Shown here piece after piece: positions 1 through 9,854 of a stretch of DNA of 33,604 nt. The stretch covers positions 1,235 to 34,838 of the forward strand of contig JAAMXP010001402.1 of NCBI GenBank assembly GCA_019693395.1. Reading direction: 5' to 3'. Source of the DNA: Ettlia oleoabundans (lineage: Eukaryota > Chlorophyta > Chlorophyceae > Chlamydomonadales). Every line of letters begins with the position of its first letter. Position 1 is the first letter of the stretch. The notes beneath the pieces are model-generated. The model did not search any database, was not told the DNA's origin, and was given only the letters and a program-made list of their open reading frames with translations. Made by a program: the position numbers and the translations under genes.

Positions 1-158
1 GTCAAGGCTGTGCTCCTGATATATAGCCGCATTGGTGCATGGTGGGGGGGCGCGCACTGGGAGCGGATAACATGCAGCACTACTTGATCAAGCCCTTGAT
101 GGGGGTGTGACAAGCTGCCAGGACTACATAACCCATTGCCAGCTGGTGCGTGTTGCAG
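1..158. other. Unresolved 5' flank of the FANCI fragment (intron or upstream exon)
   Basis: This stretch precedes the first exon I can place in the FANCI gene. It ends in a good acceptor (tgttgcag at 151-158). It should therefore be mostly intron, possibly with part of an earlier FANCI exon near the window edge. No open frame here could be matched to the family with confidence. Confidence 0.4.
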
Positions 159-1429
159 GACGCACATCAGACGGAGGGGGAGGGTATGAAGGGCGGTGGG
201 GAGCGTGAAGCGCAGCAGGAGGAGGAGCAGGCCGGTGAGCTGTGAGCCATGCTGTGACCACGCTACGTCACGCTGGCTAGCAGTACTGCAAGGCTGATTG
301 CGCCACCAACATGCAAGCGCTCTCGAATCAAGCTGCATTATAACAAGCCTGCTGTGAGGCATTCTGCTGCCTGCAGTGGACGAGAAAGCGGTCAGAAAGC
401 GAGCTCGTGCAGAGGCGGTGGCAGCCAGCAAGATCAAGCGGGAGTCAAAGCAGGCACGCCATGACCCCTCCAGACTTGCAGTGTGGGTTCAACAACAAAT
501 CTACACCAGCGCAATTGTCGCGGTTGACGCCCAATAGTATCTATCTGTATCGGTGCTGTCCTGGTGCTGCAGGTGCCCAACCTCATTTTCCAGATTGAGG
601 AGTTTGAGCGCCACCTCATACGCCTGTCCAAGGCAGGCAAGTGCCTAGCGGTCGCCATTGTGTCGCAACCCAGTACTCGTCTCTTCCGCCTCGCCCTCAT
701 CCTCCCTCGCCAGGCCTGCTTGATGCATGCTGCTAAGCCACCCAGCACCATTTGCTCGGCTGGCCCATTCGTTCAACCATTGTGGTGAACCCTTCCCCCT
801 CCTCTCCTCCCTTTCCTCTCCCGCTTTATCCTCACGTTTTTCGTCATGCGCCCAGGCCATGACCAGGCCTACCACTCCTACTTTCACTCCATGCTCCTTC
901 TCTTCCCAGCAGGAAAGGAAAACCTCATGATCACCGCACGGCGTGCCACCAACCGAGACTTTAAAATGAAACTCAAGTCAGGGCCTGGGCAGGGTGCCGG
1001 CGCCCGCGCAGGCAAGCGGCAGCGCCACCAGCAGGAGCAGGAGGAGCAGCAGCAAGAGGCTACAGAGGAGGAGCAGGCAGAGGAGGGAAACAACGAGGTG
1101 TGTTGGTACTTATGTTTGTAAGGGTGTGTTTAAAGCTTGTCTGGGGGAAGGAGGAGGAGGGGCCGGGAAGGGGAGGGGAAAAGAAGCATGATGGTGCCGA
1201 TTATGTACCACCGGCACCAGCGACATGCAGAATGCTGGTGCACCCCTGGTACAATGAAGACTGACCATGCTTGTTCACACTTCTCTATGCCTCTGCCTCA
1301 ATTCGCCACAACTATTTGCAGGCTGCAACGATGGAGACTGAGGGGCCTATGGAGGAGGAGTATGCCGATGAGGAGCAGTACGAAGAGCAGTACGATGGGG
1401 GAGATGGGGAGGGAGATGAGGAGGCATAG
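159..1429 (+). CDS. FANCI: Fanconi anemia group I protein (FANCI), C-terminal exons only
   Basis: FANCI pairs with FANCD2 in the nucleus. The ID2 clamp is monoubiquitinated and clamps DNA during interstrand crosslink repair. Proposed exons are 159-234, 377-453, 573-636, 913-1097 and 1322-1429 (TAG). The diagnostic block is VPNLIFQIEEFERHLIRLSK followed by AGKENLM and TNRDFKMK. It aligns with the human C-terminal block PNLIFAIEQYEKFLIHLSK...VNLM...TSRDFKIK. Upstream is a charged linker (RKRARAE, KIKRESKQ). Downstream is a low-complexity tail rich in Gln and Glu, ending in a very acidic last exon; human FANCI ends in a basic stretch. The second and third introns (454-572, 637-912) only keep frame with GC donors. 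The N-terminal bulk lies outside the window. The family call is firm; exact ends of the low-complexity exons are less so. Confidence 0.88.
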
Positions 1430-3118
1430 CATCGCCACGGGGTGGCTCAGCGACGTCAGTGCTGCAGGGCGACTGTCCTGCCTTCTTGCAGGCGTGCAAG
1501 TAGGGCTCTGACAGGATAGACGCAAGACAGAGGAAAGCCTTGGCTTCCTCAACGTAAACTTTCCCTTCAAATGTCACGAGAGAATGTCCATTCGAAAACC
1601 CTGTACATGGAGCGCTTTACCCAGAAACCGCTGCAAACTGTCCCTCTAGGAATCGTTGTGGCGCAAGGCTGCCGAGCCACCTTATATAAGACCACTGCTG
1701 TTCCAAGAAGCGGCAGCTGCCCTCAAGGTTGTGCGTGTTACAAAAAAACCGAAGGCAAAGAATGTGCAAACTAAATCAAGCAAGTGAGTTGGGCGAGTGC
1801 TCACAGGCAAAAGAAGGCGAACTAAATGGGGTGGGTTGGTCACCAATTGCAACGCGCACAACTGGTGACATACTGGCAAAAAGGGGGGCGAGTATCTCTA
1901 CAATGCAGTAGCGCTACAGGGGGAGTTATTGGCAACACGCAAGCAGGCACATAAGGGGGGAAAGGCGAGCAAAGGTTGGGGCAACCGTAACTCAGTCAGT
2001 CAGCAGGAAGCGCTACAGTGCTGAGGGGTGCATAACAAGGCACCAATTGGGCGCTAGGGAGGGAGAGGCTAGGAGGTGAGAGCTGCAGGTGTGAGTGCAG
2101 CGGAGTAGCGAGGAATAAAAGGCGTTTGCCGCGACGACCGTTACAGGTCGGTGGTCGAGCGCGGAACAAGCTGCCAGGCGGGTAGCAGCATCGCCCCTGT
2201 GGGGCCAGGGTCTCAAAATGTTGGGGGGCGGTGGACGCATTGCCGAGCTCAAATGTCAGAAAAGGTGTGACCAAGCTGCTCTATCATTCGACCTAGGCCG
2301 GGGCGTGTAAGCGCCCCTAGAGAACCAGGCGTGCTACGAACGCTCGAAATTTGAAGTGGCTCAGGGCGACTGCGCCGTACCAGGAAAGGTGGGAACGAGG
2401 TAAGAAAGTACGCAAGCAGCGAAATAAATCCCCATTGGGACGCAGGCGGGCGGCGCAGAGCTGGGGGGGGGGGCAAAAATGGGAAAACGCCCGCCACGCT
2501 CGCGGTGCCGGCATAAAAAAAGAGGAGCAAAAAGGGATCCGGGGAAAAAGGCAACCGCCGGTTGGCTGGCTGGGTGGGCAGAAACGGCAGGCAAGCAGGC
2601 AAACGTGGTGGGCAGGTACAGAGTTTTTGTTGCCGGAGCATGCTCTGCCGGCGCGGCGGCTGTTGGCCAAAACTGGGCTGCTACCCCGCGCCGCGGTGCT
2701 GGAGGCGGGGCGGGGTGCTAGCACTAGGAATGGCAGCACTATACAGCGATAGAAAAGGAGGAAAAAACAAGGCGGTACCGGGGGTAGGACAAGGGGTTGA
2801 AAAGCCACGGGATACACAGCGCAAGCGGCACCCTATTTCTCATTAATGGGCAGCGCTTGAGGAACAAGCGAGGGGGGGATTTGCATAAAAGGAGAGGGGG
2901 CGGGCAAAACACGGTGAAAGTGAGCATAGACCTCTATTCCAACACCGAACAGGTGAAGGGAGATGAAGCTCACAGTCATGGGCGGGTACCGCTGGCTGTG
3001 TTGGGGTGGTCACTGCGCTCACGCTGACGCTGTTGAGGCTCACTGCACTATACTGAATACCGCTGAATACGCTGATGCAAAGGAATAAGGAGGTGAAAGA
3101 GGTGTGGGTGGGTGGGTT

Positions 3119-3138
3119 TGTGTGTGTGTGTGTGTGTG
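3119..3138. repeat. (TG)10 microsatellite
   Basis: Ten perfect TG dinucleotides lie about 50 bp downstream of the lipase stop codon, immediately followed by a G-run cluster. It would be (CA)10 in the lipase 3' UTR. Confidence 0.95.
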
Positions 3139-3143
3139 GTGGT

Positions 3144-3166
3144 GGGGGGGTGGGGTGGGGTGTGGG
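3144..3166 (+). other. Putative G-quadruplex motif
   Basis: Four runs of guanine (7, 4, 4 and 3) are separated by loops of T, T and TGT. This satisfies the G3+N1-7 rule on the plus strand. It sits 21-43 bp beyond the lipase stop, on the template strand of that gene. The lipase RNA would carry the complementary C-runs. Confidence 0.75.
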
Positions 3167-3186
3167 ATCGTTGGTTATGGAGAGCA

Positions 3187-6100
3187 TTACGGTGCAATAG
3201 CATCCAGCCTGTCGGTGCTACGGTGCGTGCGCACATCCGTGGCGGCAGCGGCCAGGCCGCGGAGATTGCTGCCGCCGGCTCCATTCAGCCCTGGACCAAT
3301 GCCGCCATTGCCACCTGCCCACACGTTGGCGCTGGCATCGATGCAGTCAAACGCCTGGGCTGAGAAGTAGAGCTGCGCGAGGGTCATGCATGGGGGGCAG
3401 ATAAGGGATACAAGTCAGGCGTTGAAATGCGGAAGATGTGTTCAGCGGTGGTGATGGGATCATCAAACAGCATTTACCGGCAGGCTGCCCAGAGTCCGTA
3501 CGATGTTGCGAATGCAAGAATGCATTGCAGAGGGCAGCCATAGCAGTGCGTAAATGACAGGCAGACAGCAGGGACATTGTTGCAAGCCTACCAGCGAGCA
3601 AGCCAGCCACCCTACACGAGTCCACCCAGCAGACAAGCTTACCCTTGGCGGCGAGGCGCCAGCCCCTCCCAGGGCCACGGAAGATGCAGCTGCGCGCTCC
3701 TCTGGCAGCGGCAGGTGGTCATCGTCATCGTAAATGCCATCGTTGTCAAAGCTTCACGCAGGAACGTGGAGTAGGGAAAAGGGAGAGATATGTAGGGGAG
3801 GGCGGGTGGGCATTGGGGTTCGTTGTGCTGTCAACGTGCCGGTAAGCTGAGAAGTATGGGAGTCAAGAAGAGCGGGGGGGTCTGAAGATGGAAAGGGATG
3901 AAAATACGTGGGCCAAAGCAGGTAGAGAAATGTGGTGGCCAACGGGTTAAGGTGCGGTGTGACCGGATGGGTGCTTTTGCACGCAGTATTTTTGACAAGG
4001 CAGGGTGGGGAAACAGGGGCGCAGGGTGATGCTGCCGCTGCTGCTGGGGATGTTGCGCCTGTCTTTGTTTTGTAATTCCCCCCCGCCCTCGGCACTCACC
4101 CCGCCAGGGAGTCCTGGCTGGCGCTCTTCACCACAGCTGACGGCAGGTGCATCCAGGAGGGGATGCGGCTCTTCAGCGGCAGCAGAGCCGGGCTGCCACC
4201 GCCGCCTGCAGCAGCAGCCGCCGCACGCTTGCGCTTCTCCTGGCGTTCCCAGGTGGACACCTGTGTTGCGAGGAGGAAGCAACAGAACTTCTTGACTTAG
4301 AATTTGCACATGAGGTTGGCAGGAGTGTTGCTGCAGGATTGGCAGGAGTGTTGCTGCAGGAGGAAGTGGATAAAGAAAACAATTGCGGGCCAGCAACGCC
4401 GGGTAAAGGGCAAAACGTGTTGGGTGGCATGATGTGCTTTACAGCATACCAACCACGCATGCCACGGCACCCCTTCTCACTACGATCATCCTGCTAGACC
4501 CCTCCCACTGCAATGCCTGAATGGCCGCATCGCCCCTTGCTTGCCTGCTGGATGCATGCATCCAGTGTGGACTCGATGCCGCAATTGCACTGTATGGCGC
4601 TCAGCTTGGCCCAGGTGCACAGCTCGCCCTGACGCACGGCGCGCACCAGGTCTGCGAGTTACAGCAGATGGGGAGGGAAATGGGCAGATGTCAGGGCACG
4701 TTGCTTGAGTGCTGAACAATGCCCTGTTGAGTGTCTGTAGGTAAGTAGGGCGCTGTCAGGTGGAGCTGTGCATAGCACCAACATTTACACCGTTAACAAC
4801 ACCCACCCAACCAACTGATAGTGCCGTTGCACCAGCAGATCCACTCACCCACTTGGACAAAGCCCCGCACGGCAAATCCGGCAATCCACCCACCCACGCA
4901 CCTGCGTTGCTTGGGTTGACCACCGCCTTGTATAGCTGCAGGAATGTGTGTGGCAGCACTATGGTAACATCCCCCTCCCACTGCTGGCTGAAGCACTTAA
5001 GCCACTTGGAGGGCAGCCAGCCAGGCAGCACCTCCATCAGCTGCTTGCACCTGCAGCCAGTCAAAGGACGGGAGGCCGTGCACGGGACCTGGCTGTTGAT
5101 ATAGGTTTGGTATACTGTAGTAAAGCCACCATTGCACCATTCTGTGGAACTACGTATCACTATGAAGAAATGCGTAAGGGGTTAGGGTGGTGCATGGTTG
5201 CGGCCGACCAACACACTTCTAAGTGCCCAACAGAGCAGCAGGGTGGGGGGGTATTCATACAGTTGTGCCAGCGCCAACCACAACCTGTAGTGGCCCACCC
5301 GCCTCCTTCATGCCTTTCCCTGCGCCCACCTGTGCTTGAACTCGCTCTCAGCCACAGTACCCGCTGTCCCCAGCCGCTTCTTAAGGTTGAGGAAGGGCAC
5401 AATGTGTGGGTTTGTCTGGCTCACAATAAAGTGGTTCACGCTGAACATCTCGCTGCAAGGTGGGCAAGGCAGCAGGAAAACCTCAACATTGCGTCCAAAC
5501 AACCTTCCCATGGTCTTGGTTTTGACTGCAATTCCGAGCACACTTGCAGGCAGCAAATACAACCGCTGCAAATAACGCAACCGCCACATGGCACCATCGA
5601 GGCAGAACATACGGCAGCAATAGACATGCAGCAATAGACATGCAGCAATAATCACACTAACCCATAAGCCGCCAACTCCCCAGCCCACCTGAGCCCCCTG
5701 CAGGGCAGATCTTCCTCCAGGCTGCCGTCGCGCCAACGCCGACTGCCCTCGCCACCACCAACAGCCTCGGAGCTGAATCTGCAGCCAGGGTTTGAACAAT
5801 GAGATGGGTGAGGTGTATTGGCTGGGTCCGACGCGCAAACACACAGGCAGACAGGCATGGTTGGTGCGTGTTTGTGTGGACTCGGTATCCATCCAATACA
5901 ATGGTATGCATCCAATACAGGCTGGGGCGACGAGTGGGAGTGTGTTTGACCGTAGCCAAGAAAAGACATCAACAGGCGCAACGCCTGCCAACGCTCAACT
6001 AAAACAGCATACAGGATATTACAACACACGAAAAGTAAGCACCCAAAGTTGCTCACTCACTTGACCATTTGTCCCACGGCGTTGCGCGCCAGCAGCTCCT

Positions 6101-9100
6101 GTGGCTGGAAGAGGCCGGGGAAGGCGGAGGAGCAGGCCACCGCACTCCAGATGATGACGTGGGGGGCTGCAGAGCAGTGAGCGGAATGCAGCATTATATA
6201 GTTGTGACAATAATTGATCCCACAACATCTATCAGCGGTGGCTGGCATGAACGCATGCTGAACAGCTGCAGGTCGCACATGTGAGGTAGTTGAGCAGGCG
6301 GGGCGGCTCGTTTGTGTCCGCGGCGGTGACCGACACATTCAGCACACGGCCTGCACAGTGTGGGCAGGGATACGAGGGAAGTTAAAGAGAAACCTGCTAC
6401 TAAAGGGATGAGCACATGGCATTGGGAGGCAGCCTGGATCACATGCATCTATGCCCAACATTACTCCAGCATTACCCCCTCTACGCTGTACGTTGGGCCC
6501 AGCCAGCCACTTTTCCATTCTGCTGTCCACGCCGGAAGGAGTCTCCCCACCATGAGCAGCTACTAGTAAACAGGCATCAGCAACCCCACCCACCGGTGTG
6601 CTGGAATGCCTCGATGAAAGTGAGGTCCCCCAGCATGTGGCGCAGCCGCTTCACCAGCACGGCATGGTCGTGCAGCGTGCCCTGCAAGCACAGCACCACA
6701 CAGCATGAGTGGGCACAGCACGAGAAACGGGCGGCATGGCGCAGTAAGTGGGCACTTGCGAGGGCAATACACAGTGAGTAAGAAACCTCACCCACCTTCG
6801 CCAGCAGGTGGCCCACAAACTGCGGGGCCGTGGCTGATGAGAAGAAGGACAGGTCAAAGTCGGCCAGTGCAGCACCACCCAGCATTGTTGAAAGCTCGCT
6901 GTCAGTGCGGGTTGCCGCCAGAGCGCACACTGCAAAGTAAATCAAAACACCGATAGTTCGATTGAGTCGCTGTAGGTGCGTGATCGTAGTGGTGGGGTGT
7001 GGGTCAGTGAGGACGTGCGGCAAGCGGCAAGCTTTGTTGAGAGACAAGGGAAAGGTGGGGTACAAAGCGGAAATGCCTCAGCTCGCTCCCTGCCATGCAT
7101 GCGTTGCCAACCCTGGTCACACCCTGCCCCACTTGACACAAAATCTGCACATTACCCGGTAATCATCCCCATTCCTCTCCCACCCACCGATTGAGCCCAC
7201 AGAGCTGCCAGCCAGGACGCGGGGCAGCATGCCGTGCTCCAGCAGCGCCTTGACAACGCCCAGGTGGAAAGCACCTAGGGAGCCGCCGCCGCTGCAAGGG
7301 CCCAGACCATACTATGACTCTTAATATGTGGTAAAGATGACTCGTTGATTTGCAGTCCAGTTGTAAAGCAGTTTGTCCAAAGTGGTGAAATTGGGCCCGA
7401 CAATCTGCTTTCGAGGATGATATGGCACTACCAGGCCAAGGCATCAAAAATAGGTCGCCCGCACGGTGTTTGAGGATTCGCTCACCTGAGCACCAGAGCT
7501 GTGCGCCCAAAGGCGTGGCGTGTTTCCTTCAGGAAGGCAGACTTCTCCTCCAGCGGCAGGTCTGGGGCAGGGGAGGATGTATGGGGGCATGTGGTCGTGA
7601 CGTGCGTGTGCGCGTGTACAAAGACATGAACCAGCAGGCATTCACCCAACAAACAGGCCAGCCATCCACCGCAGGCTCACCAGGCGACTGCGTCACCTCC
7701 TCCAGCTGCGACTTGACCTCATCAATGTATTCCCTTATGGGCTCAGGAATCACAGGAAAGTGCTCATGCAGCGCGCTGCAAGGCGGTTGTGTGGGGAGCG
7801 GGGTGGTTGCCATATTGATATTTGCTGGTGGAGGGTGAAAAAAGATACCTGCTGATGCTTGAAAAATGGGCTGCACAGGACCTACCCTGCCTTCATCCCG
7901 CCTTTATCTATCCACGGCAGCCGCCAAAGACATGAGCGTGCCCACCCACCCATTCACGCACAACCCAAGCACCCACCTGTTTGTGATGTTGCCCAGGTTG
8001 CGCAGCAGGTCAGCCCGCAGAGCAAACATCTGGTCGCCCACAGACCCGGCCGCCCGCACCTTGCGCAGGTGCGCAACCTTCTCCCTGCGCATGCGGAGGG
8101 TGGCGAGTAGCGGGCCTTGAAGCGGGGATTTTGGTACAGGGTGGGGTGGGACTGAAGATGCGACAACAAGGAATGGCTGAATGGAACACGGCTGCAGTGA
8201 ATGACATGTTAGGCCAGGGGGAGAAAGGTGCGCAGCGCGGAGCAGCAGGTATGGCGTGAGTGTGAAAGTCTGCTGACAGCTGTATGCAACACCTCCAAGA
8301 TCGCAGGTGCAGTGTGTCGCAGACAGCCGCTACCTTTGCCATACTGGGGCTTGCATTACAAGCATGTATCACATCCCCGTGCACCTCACCTCAGCAGTCG
8401 GCGGTCGTACAGGCGCGTCTCCTGGCCCCAGCGCTGCTGCTGGTCCACACCCTCCAGCGCATCCAGCTTGGCAGCGTTGATGCTCCACTCAAAGTACGAC
8501 CTGTGGCACATAAAATACGAATACATACATAACGTGGATTTAGTCAGCTTCAACTAGAATAGAATAGAGACTAGGGCTAAAGCAAAGAAGGGGCCTAAGT
8601 CTGCTGTTACCATCCCAGCGACCCCGCTTTGCTGCAATCGAAAACTGAAGCTGGCCAGCCATCGGAAACGCAGGTTATACACCCCGTACGCCAACCATCA
8701 CCCGCCTGCTGGCAGGTATAGGAAACTCTTAACCTGCATCCGACTGCGTCTGCCAGCACCCACCTGCTGTTGGCCATCTTCCACATCAGCCGCCGCTTTT
8801 GCTGTACCGCTTCATCCCGCAAATCCCGCACAAAGCGTACGGCGCCACCAACCACGGACACCGCCAGCAGGCTCGCTGCAGTAGGGGCAGAAGGTCATGG
8901 ATAAGACGGTGGCAGTGGCCGCACCGGTGGTTGGGTTCAGGACTAGTGCACGTGATGTGTGGCTGCGAAAGTTTGTTGTGAGTACCAGAAGGCAGACGAC
9001 ACCCTTGCACCACGTGCGCTGGGCAGAAGGAGCAGGGCCAGTTCAGTGGGCAGCTGTGCACGCAAGGTCAGATCAGGCAAGCACTGAAGGCGGAGCTTGA

Positions 9101-9541
9101 ACAACGGCGGGCTGTCTGCCTTGTGCGCTGGCCTGGCGGGTTGGCAGGTGAATCCCAAACGTAACCTAGATACCATAAGCAACTGGCACATAGAGGCAAG
9201 GTGCACACCCTTCCAGCTGCCCCACCTCCCGCTCGGGACGCACCTGCCGCAAGGTGCCACCGCCGCACTTCAAGGAATGAGCCGCCCAACTGCCGCAGGT
9301 GCGCGCTCCGCGGGGGTGCCGCCATGTATCCCAGCAGCCGCAACACAAATCGCCGCAAAGCGAGCGTCAGGTGCCATGTCGTGGAGGCCCACCGCGCTGA
9401 TGTCCGAAACGGCGCGCCCAGGACGGTGTCGATAACTGTCAGAAACAGCCGTGCGAGGCTCAAGTCAAGCAGCAGCGCCGTCACGCTCAGCGGACGGTGG
9501 CCCAAAGTCCCGGGGCAACCCCTCGTCACCCGTTTGCTCAT
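3187..9541 (-). CDS. SDP1: SDP1-like triacylglycerol lipase (DUF3336 + patatin), 736 aa
   Basis: Patatin-type TAG lipase of the plant SUGAR-DEPENDENT1/yeast Tgl3-5 class, which releases fatty acids at the lipid-droplet surface. Exons (reverse strand): 9541-9244, 8875-8764, 8500-8390, 8084-7977, 7775-7681, 7561-7486, 7291-7188, 6929-6796, 6681-6594, 6350-6279, 6166-6061, 5778-5689, 5452-5330, 5050-4902, 4651-4545, 4260-4100, 3751-3643, 3354-3187. All phases close. Visible blocks are [30 protein letters not shown] and [14 protein letters not shown]. Next come [12 protein letters not shown] (oxyanion loop, about 267-278) and GSSVG with nucleophile Ser297. [28 protein letters not shown] with catalytic Asp452, and [12 protein letters not shown]...NPHI follow. 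The N-terminus is hydrophobic and the tail contains RIPSW and an acidic DDDD stretch. The start is the first ATG after an in-frame stop. Intron 15 (4261-4544) uses a GC donor. Arabidopsis SDP1 is about 825 aa. Confidence 0.93.
4316..4361. repeat. Perfect 23-bp tandem duplication in a lipase intron
   Basis: Two identical adjacent 23-base units (4316-4338 and 4339-4361, beginning ttggcaggag) lie inside lipase intron 15, the GC-AG intron. Confidence 0.9.
5614..5650. repeat. 14-bp tandem repeat, about 2.6 copies
   Basis: The unit gcagcaatagacat occurs twice in tandem with a partial third copy, inside lipase intron 12. Confidence 0.9.
5884..5921. repeat. Imperfect 19-bp tandem duplication
   Basis: Two adjacent near-identical 19-base units beginning ggtat.catccaatac lie in lipase intron 11. 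Confidence 0.8.
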
Positions 9542-9854
9542 AGGAAGCACACTTTCAGGAATTCATGTGGGCGAATGAGTCTCGAAACGTGGGACGGAGA
9601 ACTCTCCGACACGCCTAGGCCCTGCTGGGCTCACAGCGCATGACCTGGCGGCGGAGATGCCAGAAGGTGGCAACCAGGTTCTCAACTTCAAACCTTTCGA
9701 CCCCCTGGCGCAAGTTGGCGCGCACACATGAGCACGAGACCTTCAAAAGTGAATCTTGACGGTTACAGCCAGCAGGCCGAGGGCGGCAGCGCAAACGTGA
9801 GACGAAAGCGTCGGGGCAGGCAAGAGCGGACAGCGCCGCCTCCAGCAGCCAGGG
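9542..9854. other. Spacer between tandem minus-strand genes (lipase promoter, G-patch gene 3' UTR)
   Basis: These 313 bp hold the 3' UTR of the G-patch gene, with a TGTAA signal on the minus strand at 9763-9767, and the presumed lipase promoter. I saw no TATA-like element and no additional gene. Confidence 0.55.
9763..9767 (-). terminator. Candidate poly(A) signal (TGTAA) of the G-patch gene
   Basis: The plus strand reads ttaca, i.e. TGTAA in the transcript, about 88 nt after the stop codon at 9855. TGTAA is the dominant chlorophyte polyadenylation signal. Confidence 0.55.

Larger units (their letters stand above)
1430..3186. other. Convergent 3' flanks of FANCI and the SDP1-like lipase, no gene recognised
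   Basis: About 1.76 kb separates two tail-to-tail genes. The plus strand is purine-rich at about 2380-2560 and 2740-2900. The long minus-strand frames there (2249-2817) are Pro/Phe/Leu/Arg-rich with no recognisable domain. I saw no TGTAA close to the FANCI stop. The nearest minus-strand TGTAA for the lipase is at 2141-2145, about 1 kb past its stop. A (TG)10 repeat and a G-quadruplex motif lie at 3119-3166. Long 3' UTRs or non-coding transcripts are possible. Confidence 0.5.

Noticed and set aside
2249..2817. Overlapping long open frames on both strands
   Set aside because: Pro/Phe/Arg/Lys-biased composition, no domain, no splice continuity; explained by skewed purine content.
4501..4544. 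Lipase ending at the stop just after exon 15
   Set aside because: Read-through of the GC-donor intron. The downstream exons keep phase and carry RIPSW, which is conserved in SDP1.
5614..5650. CRISPR-like short repeats
   Set aside because: Direct tandem repeats without spacers, in an intron of a eukaryotic gene.
5308..5991. Single 227-residue minus-strand frame across lipase exons
   Set aside because: It reads through an intron; only 5452-5330 belongs to the lipase in this frame. The 5778-5689 exon is in another frame.
8085..8151. Lipase exon 4 starting at 8151 or 8115
   Set aside because: Both acceptors break frame. Starting at 8084 gives an ungapped match in length to the plant family through [15 protein letters not shown].
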